A DNA stretch of 64,000 nt from assembly GCA_027382625.1 (NCBI GenBank), contig JAJKFJ010020979.1:124001-188000 (forward strand), read 5' to 3'. A model generated the notes under the pieces. It was not told where the DNA came from. It saw only the letters and a list, made by a program, of their open reading frames with translations, and did not search any database. The stretch comes from Tetmemena sp. SeJ-2015. Taxonomy: Eukaryota > Ciliophora > Spirotrichea > Sporadotrichida > Oxytrichidae. Made by a program: the position numbers and the translations under genes. How positions within the stretch are numbered: position 1 is the stretch's first letter; the number at the start of each line of letters is the position of its first letter. Positions 44,052-53,758 of the stretch are shown here, piece after piece.

Positions 44052-46250
44052 ATGTCCACATAGCTACATATAACATCGGGGGCCGCAGTTCCTTAGACGA
44101 ATCTATCTTTCAACGATCAAAATAAAAATCTACCTCTCTAGTAGTAAAATAGGAACTAGTACTCCTCTCAACAGTAAGAAGATTCGTAGATACAAGAAGT
44201 CCAATTCCTGGGATATGTTTCAGGCAATCAAATGAATTCCAATTCAAACCATTTGCAGGCTTAGTATTAGAGACTTGCTGTTAAGGGACTCTATAATCCA
44301 TCTCGTAAGAATTTAGAAATTTCTCCAAATATTGATAAGACTAATGCAAATTGTTAATCTTAAAATAGCCCCAAAGAGTAGAAGCGGCAAAAGTCCTAGA
44401 AATGACAAGAGTGGAAATAGAAGCACCTTGTAAACTGAGAAGTCCAAGTAAGATTTGCAGAACCATTAAAACAATCCCAATCTTCATAATGGTGTCACTG
44501 TTACCTAAGTTAGAAACAGTTACAATTATTTATCAACTATCATCATTATTGATACAATCACTTTCCTCTGTCACCATCTCCTGCGAATGCAAACTCCAAT
44601 GCTAACTATCCTCCGTTGCATCCCTCAAGACAACACTAACAATCCTTCGATAATTCCAGAGATAACAATCCTAATAATCGTTCCCTGAACTTCGGCTAAC
44701 CTTACCATCCTCCTCCAGGCTCAGGATCACCGATGAACAATACTCGCAACAGAGGGATTTCAGGATTTGGGTCTGCTATGCCTTACAGAATGAGTTAAGA
44801 GTAAATGGAAAAATACTGTGCTTGAGTTAGAGGCTGAAAGAGAGAACCAGTCGAGGAAAATAAATGAGTTGGAATCCTGGATAACTTGCCTCTCTCAGAG
44901 TACACTTGTCGCAGCAGGCAACGTCAAAGAAGCTTCGAGCCTCCAAGATCAAATTAACTTTGTAAGTTCCATATAGAAGTATAATACTGAAATAGTGCCT
45001 CAAGAGACTAGACTAGATTTTCAAGGAAAATTTCTCTCTAAAACGAGAACTAGCATTTGAGAAGAAGAGGTTTCTTGATTTACTTTCGGCATTCAATCAG
45101 CTTCAAGTGCAAGTGAAATAACAAGAGTAGGATAAAAAGGACCTCACTGAATAAGATCTCAAACTTTATAATGTAGTATTTTGATTCATGATCAGCTAAT
45201 TAGAGAAAGGAATTAGCTTTAGAATACTTTGTAAAATCTGACTGCTGAGGTTGAATTCTTGAGTAATAAGAACGAAATGTTTTTGAAGGAACTAAAAACT
45301 AAGGATTTCTATTAAACTTACAAAGATAGTGTTGAAGAATTGACGAAGTTGAGGGAAGCGCATACCATTTTGATAGGTATGATCCAAAATCATCACCTGG
45401 ACATTGGTCTCAATGCAAAAGCAATTAATCCAGACTGTGGCTATTAAGCTCTTGAGGATGCGGAATCAGAACATTTCTAAGGCGGCAGCAGTCGTAATAA
45501 TAATCCACTCGAGAAGAATTAGCATAATAAGTTTGAGTCTTAAAATCAGCAGAGAGACTCAATAGTACTAAGTGATCATTAAAATAGGAATATTGTCACA
45601 CCTGGTGGGATTTAAAACTAAAAATATAAACAAACTTAGAGTTTAAGCAGAGCTGGTATGAGCTCAAGGCCAGTCAACGCAAGAATGCCTTATCCGCATT
45701 CTACATCGACCTTTACTGGAAGCAGGAGAGGAAGTTATATATTTCTATAATTTTAAGTCGATTTATTCAGAATGAGCCGATCAATTAATCTGGAATAGTG
45801 ACAAATCAGCAAAGAGGAGGAGGAATTTCATCATTTATAACTTGCGGGACTGCAGGAGCAGATACTAAAAACCCTCAAAAAGATAAATAAGCTTAAGAGG
45901 AATAAGAAAATCAAAGAATTTTCAGAGAAGCAGTTATGAAAAACGAGTATCTTAAAATTCTCAAAGATCCCAAATTTATTCAAGAGCAAAATGTAAATTT
46001 CCTAGCACGAAGATGAAGATCATTTAATCACATTCAAAATAGATGCTACTTTAAAAAGAAGAATATAATTCTGCGGAGAATATTGACTATTTGAAAAGAA
46101 CGTTTGATAAAATTTCTAAGATAGTGAATCTCTGCTATTTCTATTTTAAATACATTTAAAGGGAGACAGAGAGTGGAATAACTAGCAACGTCATCACTCT
46201 CCGTGCTTCCGAAATCATTCTTTCTTAAAAAGATATTTATATGATAGGAT
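44052..46250 (+). CDS. Coiled-coil protein with Asn/Gln/Pro-rich N-terminus
   Basis: ATG 44052 opens a Gln/Asn/Ser-rich N-terminus. Then comes a Pro/Asn/Gly part ('NFGQPYHPPPGSGSPMNN', 'GFGSAMPYRMSQEQME') and coiled-coil blocks ('LELEAERENQSRKINELES', 'LKRELAFEKKRFLDLLSAF', 'NLTAEVEFLSNKNEMFLKEL'). A Ser/Arg/Gly part follows ('SSRPVNARMPYPHSTSTF'). Near the end a GT-AG intron at 45993-46042 leads to 'MLLQKEEYNSAENIDYLKRT'. An A-run at 44809-44813 shifts frame by one between 'SQEQME' and 'NTVLELE'. The true stop was not identified; the last coding block fades near 46240, next to the convergent carrier gene. Family unknown. Confidence 0.55.
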
Positions 46251-46266
46251 ATTCAATCAGCATTTA

Positions 46267-47359
46267 CTAAAATAGTTTAGGTGCGGGGAAGACTACTCCC
46301 TTGATTTGCTCATATGACATGAACATAACGATATTCCAGCTGCAAATTCTCATAGCGTTAGCACTGAAGCCTTTGTAGAAGGCAAGAGGGCCCTCCTCTC
46401 TCACAGTTCTAGTGACACAGTCTGCAACACCCTTGTAAGGGACAGCAGCGCTCATCATTCTTGTCTTTATCACATCGAAAGGTGATCCGAAGCAGGTTGC
46501 GGTGAATCCAGCCATAAAGGCGCAGATGAAATGGAGAGCGAGCTTGTCTGGAATTCCAGTATACTTGAGCAGCATCTCCTTGTATTGATCATATGAGGCG
46601 ATTTCAGCAGCGTTTATGACTGAGTTACGGAGAATGTTAGGAATAATTCCTACCCATAGACCTGCAAGACCTGCTTCCGCGTATACCTTCTGATAACAGT
46701 CAATCTAAATAATTTATAGATAAAAGGACATAACCTAAATATGCTTGAATAGAGCTCTTATACTTCTTCAATGCTGGGTCATTTGATCTTGCTTGAGACT
46801 GCATCTTCACTTTGACTACGTCAGTGGGGTTAGCTACTGAAATACCAATATTTATATATCAAATTAAAGGATCTTAGCTTCAATTATAATTATCGATTAA
46901 ATAGTTCCAGTACACATGGCAGCAAGAATTTTAGTTCTAAGAGATGGGGTTTCACCTGGCTTCAATTCTCCTGCAATGGCAGTTCTAACTGGATAAAATA
47001 AGAGTAAATAGATTTGAAATGGAACATATAGACCTATTCTGAGTCCTGCGAATACAATCTGTCTCTGGAGACCGGCTCCAAGGCCATTATACAATGCTCT
47101 GGGACCTTCTTCTCCTGCAATAGTCTTCATTGTTCCTAAGAAGCCATTATACTTGGGTAGAACTCCTGGAGTTGTGCTCTTGCCCTGAACTTGGAGTCTG
47201 ACTTTAGCGGTATCGATTGGGATGGTGGCTATCTCTGCGATTTAATATAAAAGCAAAATAATATTCAATATTTACGATACAAGCAGCAGTGCCTGCGGCT
47301 GCTACATTCTTGAGGAAGAACTTGACTGCTGATTCTCCTTCTGCTCTCTGTACGTTCAT
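46267..47359 (-). CDS. Mitochondrial carrier (SLC25/UCP-like)
   Basis: Three tandem carrier modules, each with the signature P-x-D/E-x-x-K/R-x-K/R: '[13 protein letters not shown]', '[13 protein letters not shown]', '[13 protein letters not shown]'. Matching second-helix motifs are '[18 protein letters not shown]', '[19 protein letters not shown]' and '[20 protein letters not shown]'. The latter, with '[10 protein letters not shown]', resembles uncoupling-protein-type carriers (UCP/DIC branch). Substrate cannot be told by eye. Start ATG is at 47359. IESs: ATCG pointer (47238-47241/47275-47278), TATT pointer (46841-46844/46899-46902), and one near 46700-46735. GT-AG splicing fails to keep frame at the first. 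The frame passes TAG TAA at 46262-46267 (Gln), so the genuine TGA may lie further on or after another IES. Confidence 0.9.
47238..47278 (-). repeat. IES in carrier gene, ATCG pointer
   Basis: CGAT (ATCG on the gene strand) at 47238-47241 and 47275-47278. Removing 37 bp joins 'AACI' to '[12 protein letters not shown]'. The apparent GTAAAT...GCAG edges are a decoy, because splicing there shifts frame. Confidence 0.75.
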
Positions 47360-47873
47360 TTTCTACTTAAAATCTTGTTTTAGAGTGTATGATTCTTTAA
47401 AATTAGTAATTATTTACCAACAATTATTGCTCAATCAAAGAACTTTTTATAAAAGCCCATTTTATTTTTTTGTATATTTTTTCTTATTTATAAATTTAGC
47501 TTTCTAAAATCTAAACTAGGTAACAACTTATGAATAAGGTTTAGTCAAAATAAAAGTACGTAGGAGGTGTTCCTTGATTTATCTAATATCTTTAAAAGTC
47601 GTGACGAATATACTCAAAGATATCTCATCACTATAAGACTACTGCTCTATATTACTTATCCCTTCACTTAAATTTTCCTTTAGAAGTAAGGAAAAGTAAG
47701 TAAAAGAGTAAATCATTTTAAATCGTCAAATTAAGTTAAGAAACCTTATCATAATTGGATAGGATTAAAGTCTTTAAAATATTCACAAATTCAGTGTTGG
47801 ATCTTAAATATTGCTAAAACAATCTCAATTTAGAATAAAATTTCATTTAAAATTGCAAAATATTAATTTCAAA
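47360..47873. other. Intergenic, AT-rich
   Basis: Upstream of the carrier start and downstream of the kinase stop. No gene or RNA recognised. Confidence 0.5.
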
Positions 47874-49819
47874 TCACTCATAAGCGGTATTAAGGAGTCT
47901 TAAATCATTAAGATATGTGCATTTATAATTGAAGTTATCTCTACTATAACTAAATAAGACTGCTGAGGCGTATTAGAGTTTGTGGCTAAAGATATTTTAT
48001 GAGCTGTACTTTTCCCTCAAAGATATTTACAATCTCGCTTTCTTAGCAATTAAAAAAATAAAATTAAAGCAAAACTTGAGTTATTAGATATGCGAGAATC
48101 TTCTCAGTGAATCATCTTATTAGACTATTGCCTCTTTAATAAGCCTGAGCAGTAATTTTAGAGCTAGAGATATCATATATCATAAGCATTAGTGCGAGTT
48201 TCATTCAAATGCGAAATAATTTTGGAGGATTGTTCTATCTGAAGTAAGATTTGCGAACTTTAGGTCCCTAGCTATTAAGAACTAGCTAGCTTCCATTATC
48301 TAACCCTCTTAGAGAACGAAATTCTCAACCTTAGTTGAAATGTGATCAGTTCTAGGAGATGAAGTAGTCTGTAAAATGCACTTTATGGAGTTACCTTCAG
48401 ATCCATTTGTGGAGGGAGTTTGGAAATTACTCGCCCCAAGTCTATTAGCCTTTTCAAATTACTGATCTTGAAACTCGGGATTGATGAAGAAACCCGACTT
48501 AGACTCTTCTCTTTTCTTTATTGAATAGGCCTCGCTTAGCCTTAGTCTGTTTGAAGGAGATCCTGCCCCTGTCTTGAGGCTCATTTAAAGCCTTCTTACA
48601 AGCCAAGGATCCTTGGAGTTTAGAGTTAACTTATATCTACCTAGGTTGGAGGGATTCATGGCGAAGGTATTCAAATCATGGGTGCTATTTCTATTCGTGT
48701 TTGAGCCTTTTCTCGTAGTGAAAAAGCTGCTAGGTAGGTCTTTGGGCTCATAATCGTCTTATAAATACTCCATATTCGAAATATCGGTGATAGAAGAGCG
48801 CTCATCCTCATTGTACTGTAGGCATGAAGCTATAAGTTGAATTCAGCTAAATGGAGGGTTTATATCCCAAGTCGAGATAGTAGGACCCCACATTCAAATT
48901 TTTTCCCAGTTACTCCAGGTTTCTTCCATTAAAGGGATGCATTCCTGTAAGCAATTCGAAGAAAACTACTCCCAGAGACCAAATATCAGCCTTGTATGTG
49001 TATCTGATATCTTCTACTAACTAGGGTGCCATGTATAGAGGAGTACCACACATAGTCTCAGAGCGCTCAGTTTTGGAGTCTAAAAATTTGGAGAAACCAA
49101 AATCGGCAATCTTGATCTGGAAGTCGATTTGAGTTAGGTCGATTTTTTTAAGCAGGTCAAACTTAGCTTTAGAATCCATAGAAATGAGATCCATTTCAGA
49201 GTATTCTTGATCTCTAAGTTTAACTATTCTCTACTCATTTGCAGGGAAATGAAGAAGAATGTTGGCAAGTTTGAGATCTCTGTGCACTAAGTCGCTCTCA
49301 AATAAGTCTTTTAAACCAGCTACCAACTTGCTTAAGATCAATCTACATTCCTCTTCACTAAGCCTTCCTCTTGCTTGCTTAAGCATAAGGAGATCACCTC
49401 CATTACAGAGCTCAGTAAAGATGTAATAGCGAGAGTGGGTCTTATAAGACTGAGACATAAAGATGATATGGTCACCCTTAAGTTGGGAGAGATTCTCTAC
49501 TTCATTCTACACTTATTTTTTAGCAGTATAACTTTCATTCATAAGTAAAATTGGAATGAATTGTTATAGAGCTTAGTTTTTCTCTATCAATGATCTTGCA
49601 GGCAAGGGGCTTATCTAGATTAAGTTTACCTTCTTGCTCTTTGGAATACTCATAAGCGAGAAAGACCTTTCCATAGTGGCCACTACCTAGGGGCTTATTC
49701 ATGAGAATGAGATGGTTGCCGATCTTTTTGACGCTTTGAAGTGTGGCTTGACTGGCTTGAGCTCCCTCTGTAGAGTCTTGTTGAGTTTATTCTGCAGGTT
49801 ACTGCTGTTGTTCTTTCAT
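47874..49819 (-). CDS. ULK/ATG1-like protein kinase (copy 1)
   Basis: ATG 49819 after a Gln-rich leader. Kinase motifs in order: glycine loop '[16 protein letters not shown]', lysine strand '[10 protein letters not shown]', hinge '[16 protein letters not shown]', catalytic loop '[13 protein letters not shown]', '[12 protein letters not shown]', activation segment '[10 protein letters not shown]', '[18 protein letters not shown]' and 'HPFNGRN'. The loop after 'HRDLKLAN' carries an insertion of about 35 charged residues before the DFG motif. The usual A-P-E reads A-P-Q, the Q from TAG. The C-terminal tail is Ser/Arg-rich and then helical ('[17 protein letters not shown]'), ending at TGA 47874-47876. 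In eukaryotes ATG1/ULK kinases start autophagy; the family is greatly expanded in ciliates. IESs occur near 49500-49570, and one or two more lie after 48880. Confidence 0.85.
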
Positions 49820-50621
49820 TCACACAAACAAATAGAAAGTTAGAAAATAAAAATATATTAAGGATAAATGATTAGGGATGATTGAATTTAGAGTGAGACT
49901 TAATTTAATATTTAATATTGATATAACACTGTGATTATTATAGGCGAATTCAAATAGAAGGTATAAATAAGAAGCAGTAATATAGCTGAATTTAAATACC
50001 TTTTTCTATAATCGATTTAGATCTTTTTCAAGGCAATTAAATTTTATTATGGGATTCATCTTTAAATATCTTCTATAATAGTGATATGATGTAATTTTAA
50101 ATTAAGAATTAGAAAAATGCTTAGCAAAAATTATTGCAAACTTTTTTACCTAATAATTTTTTTTAACTTTAATGCTGTAATAATTGTTAAAAGTCATACA
50201 ACATATTTTTGACTGTCGCATATTTAATCCTATTCATTTTATGCTTATAAATTAATTTATATTCTTATAAAATGAATTAGATAATTATCAAAAGGCGAGT
50301 TGCGCGTTAGAGGCGGTTGCTCCTTGACAGCAAACCGCAGGCAAATAATTAATTAAAAATAAGGGATACTACAAAAGGACATACGTTCAAATTTATAATA
50401 AATTAAGCTTATATATCGCTTAATTATAAATAAAGCAAAATTAATTAAAATTTCTATCTAGTTTATGCTTTTAAAGAAGATGCAAATTATAGATGATTTA
50501 TTTAGTAGTTTTTAGCATAAAATAAGCCTGCTAATTTGAAATATAGCAATATCTTTTTAAGTTATTAGAGATTGAGTCAAAATTTATAAATTGTCCTTAT
50601 TCGATTTCAAATACTCAATTC
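49820..50621. other. Intergenic region between two kinase genes
   Basis: Strongly AT-rich apart from one compact GC-rich hairpin at about 50295-50342. No open frame of interest. Confidence 0.5.
50295..50342 (+). ncRNA. GC-rich hairpin, possible structured RNA
   Basis: In an AT-rich spacer, the stretch around GCGGTTGCTCCTTGACAGCA followed by AACCGC can fold as a stem. GCGGTTGCT pairs with AGCAAACCGC with one bulge, leaving a 7-base loop CCTTGAC. The preceding GGCGAGTTGCGCG is also GC-rich. A part resembles a tRNA anticodon arm, but no T arm or acceptor pairing follows, so it is not called tRNA. Strand is arbitrary. Confidence 0.25.
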
Positions 50622-53202
50622 TCAAGATGATAGTGATTAATTTAATCCCAGGTTAATTAAAGTTACATTAGATCTCAGAAGTAATCTTAAATAACGAATC
50701 TAAGTAGTGTGCCTAGTTCTTATTGCTTTTCGATGAGATACTATAATAAAATAGTTATATATTTTGCTCTAAAGAATGAGGTGAGAGTCATCAGAAATAA
50801 CCTCCTCACCTTTAGTGTTACACTTTAAAACTCCAAACTTGCTCTCCCTCTTAAGTGCAAACTTTTGGAAAAATTTTTTCTTCTAAGAAGCAGCCTCCTT
50901 CTTCTCGCTATTAGTTTTTAATTCACTCTTTACGCTATTCAAGAAAGTTAATTTTTATCCCTTAGGTAGATTTGGAGTGCTTTTGCAAGAAATATTATCT
51001 GCGTCCATGCCTAAATCTGAGGCCTAGTTTTATAGAATCAGCTGAGTTTGATCTAAACCCTACTTTTTTGTCAGACCTCTCATTTTGACCTATTGCACGC
51101 TTTATCTAAATAATATGAAACGCAATATATCTATTGTTGCCATTTACCAGTCGGAGGTTATTGTTCTACAGACTTGAAGGTATAATGCTTTGCTATTTGA
51201 AATTTAGTTCTTCGAGATCAAAAGACTGATTTTACTTGAAAATAATCGTGCTGTTATAATGATCTAAGGAGGTATTTTAATTTCTTTCCTTATTTACCGG
51301 GGGAGCTATCTAGACTCTCTTGAACATTTTTGCCGTAATTTAAATTAGAAATGTTTAATGATAAAATTTCCTCTTGTGTATACTAAGCTTTGCAAGCTCA
51401 AGACTAGTTCTTGTCTCGTAAATATTGTAGTTACTGTCGCTGCTTTGGTAGTTTTAATAGGTGTTTCAACCTTCTGCTGATTTGCTCTGTTCAGATACTT
51501 CAAAATTATAAGAATAAGTAAGAAAATGCTTTAAAAGCTAAATGACTGGGTTTTCAATCAAGTGTTTGGAAACTTTGGTTTAACCAGAGACTCTATTCTT
51601 ATTGCTTAACAAGTTATTAGCCGAGCCGTAGCCTTGTCTCAATGACTTTGAGGTGAAGCCAGTGACAACTGTAGATTCCTCATTATCAAAAGTGGAAAGA
51701 CTCTGTTCATTTGGTTTGAAAGAAGTCTTTGTCTCCTCACTATCGAAAGCAAATTGCGACAATTAAGTCTTTTTCTTGTCGGCAGTGTGAGGAAGAAGTT
51801 AAGAGTGAACACTCATTCGTTCATTAGCTGTGTCTTTTGTTGCTTAAGAAATCTAAGAAGTTTCCAAGGGATCTTAGAAATGCTGAAGCCTCTACTCGAC
51901 ATTGAAGGAACTTTTCAAATATGGGTGGTAGAGGAGGTCCTCTGCAGAGCTTCTATTTACCTCCTCAGTTTGCAGACACGCCTAAATTAAATGAACAGCC
52001 TCTGGAGTGATCATTAATGTTTGTCTGAAATCGTATTTCCCAGTTATCATATTCGCTTTAAATTAATCAACCCTCTTGGCATAAAATGGTGAAAATCCCA
52101 CCATGAGCTCATAAAAGATAGTACCTAAAGCCCAAATGTCAAATTTTATTGAATAATTCGAATCGCTGTTTAAGTACTGATTGGGTGCCATATATGCTGG
52201 TGTGCCGCAAATAGTTTTCTTTCGAGTAAAGTCTTAGTTACCGAGCAGTCTAGCGAACCCGAAATCAGAAATTTTTATTTCAAAGTCACCCTTAGTGAAA
52301 TCAAACTCTTTCAAAAAGGTCGATCTCTTTTCTTTTGAACAATCCAAGAGCCATTATTCAGCTGGAAAGTGCAGTAATATATAAGAGACTATTATATCGA
52401 ATTTAAAATTGAAATATGTTGGCAAGTTTAAGATCTCTGTGAACGACTTATTGTCTGTGGATGTCGTAAACTCCAACTATCAACTGCTTTAATATTGCTC
52501 TAGCTTGTGGCTCAGGCAGTGACCTTCTTAAATTAAGCAAATTTTGCAAGTCACCTCCATTACAAAGTTCCGTGATGAGATAATGACACTATTTGCCTTT
52601 CATGGCTTTGAGCATCTTAATTGTGTATTAAGATTTCACGAGTTAAAGGCAAATTTACTATAAATTATAGAGAGTAAAAAATAAAGACACTCCAGGCTCT
52701 TGTATAAATTTGGATTTCATATAGTTGAAGACTCTCCTTTATTTAATGAGCTCTCCTTCTTCCAGGATAGCTCTATTTTCATTTTCATCTTCTTCCGTGT
52801 CGTTTCTTCTCGTATTTCTTGCATCATAGTCCAATTTATATAAATATATATTAATTCATCCAACTTTAATTTCTTGGTTGCGGGAGATGGTGAAAGATCT
52901 CTTGTCTTTTTCCTCTAAAGTGGGTGTTAGTTTTTTTCCTTGTTGACTTATTTATTACTATCTGGATCTTGCAAGTCTAAGATTTTACAAGCATACCTTG
53001 TCTGATCCAATTGATTTACTTAGAATGCTGGGTAGACAAAATAAAATTTTATCAGCTATATACTCTCTATAATTAGCTAATAGACTTGCCCATACTTTCC
53101 TTTTCCGAGGAACTTAGTGAAATCAATGGTGTATTGACCAATTGTTCTGTAATTTTTGTCGGCATTTATTTGCTGTTTCAATTGCTTCTCTTAATTTTTC
53201 AT
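50622..53202 (-). CDS. ULK/ATG1-like protein kinase (copy 2)
   Basis: ATG 53202 ('MKNQEKQLKQQINADKN'). Kinase motifs: 'FLGKGKYGQVYQ', 'TRYACKILDLQ', '[17 protein letters not shown]', '[11 protein letters not shown]', 'EIKISDFGFARLLGN', 'ICGTPAYMAPNQYLNS', 'IKFDIWALGTIFYELMVGF'. An insertion separates the catalytic loop from DFG, as in copy 1, and a similar leader precedes it, so the two are paralogues in tandem. Here A-P-E reads A-P-N. The tail is Ser/Thr-rich ('EETKTSFKPNEQSLSTFD') and ends in a Lys-rich part. IESs or introns lie near 53050, 52950, 52650 and 52390. The TGA at 50622-50624 closes the last open frame, but composition weakens after about 50760, so the true stop may be earlier. 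Confidence 0.8.
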
Positions 53203-53336
53203 TTGAAAACTCCCTCTTGGAAATAAAAACAGACATAATAAGTTTGATTCATTTGTCTTTTATTGGAGACAGGGTAATATGTTTGATGATTTTGAAGTAT
53301 TTTATATTATAATGTAGCCCATGATATTTTATAAAA

Positions 53337-53561
53337 TCACTTAGTACAAAGCCACATATTTATTATTAATTTGGGTAAAAGAAAGTGAATATCGGAGATT
53401 TTCGTGAGGCTTGCTGACCTCAGCAGAGGATCAGAAGCTAAACAACGTTCAAGTAAAAAATATACATTTTGATCAGTTATTTCCTCTCTCAATAGTTTCT
53501 TAGTAAGCAAGCATTTAGAAAATAGGAGGAGATAATAAGAAGGATAAACCAGTATATGCAT
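53337..53561 (-). CDS. Short open frame with kinase-tail-like motif
   Basis: 75 codons ending in TGA at 53337. It contains 'VYFLLERCLASDPLLRSAS', reminiscent of the last helix of protein kinases (L-x-x-x-C-L-x-x-D-P-x-x-R), just upstream of kinase copy 2. It could be a remnant or a displaced coding segment of a kinase gene, or chance. Confidence 0.25.
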   Translation of the reverse strand: MHILVYPSYYLLLFSKCLLTKKLLREEITDQNVYFLLERCLASDPLLRSASLTKISDIHFLLPKLIINMWLCTK

Positions 53562-53758
53562 TAAGATTTTGAATTATGAGGCTATATGTATGACTTGTCA
53601 TCATGTGATTATTAATATTCCAATTTGACTTAATCTTCGCAAATTCTCTTGAGGGAAGGGCCGGCTTTTAATTGCATATCCTATAATGTTTATAATAATA
53701 ACTTATAATCTCCACTACTTCATATCTTCGATTCGAAAGTGAATAAGTAAACTTTATT

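Noticed and set aside
47241..47278. GT-AG intron in the mitochondrial carrier gene (GTAAAT...GCAG)
   Set aside because: Splicing there shifts the frame and loses the '[12 protein letters not shown]' motif, while removal between the two ATCG copies keeps it.
49020..49045. Reading the TAG of the kinase 'MAP-x' motif as Glu, which would imply a different code
   Set aside because: The UNC93 paralogues show TAG and TAA aligned to CAA/CAG, and kinase copy 2 has Asn there from a normal codon, so the site simply varies.
50300..50340. tRNA-Gln-like anticodon arm (5-bp stem, loop with TTG)
   Set aside because: Position 33 is C, there is no T arm with GTTCRA and no acceptor pairing, so a tRNA cannot be supported.
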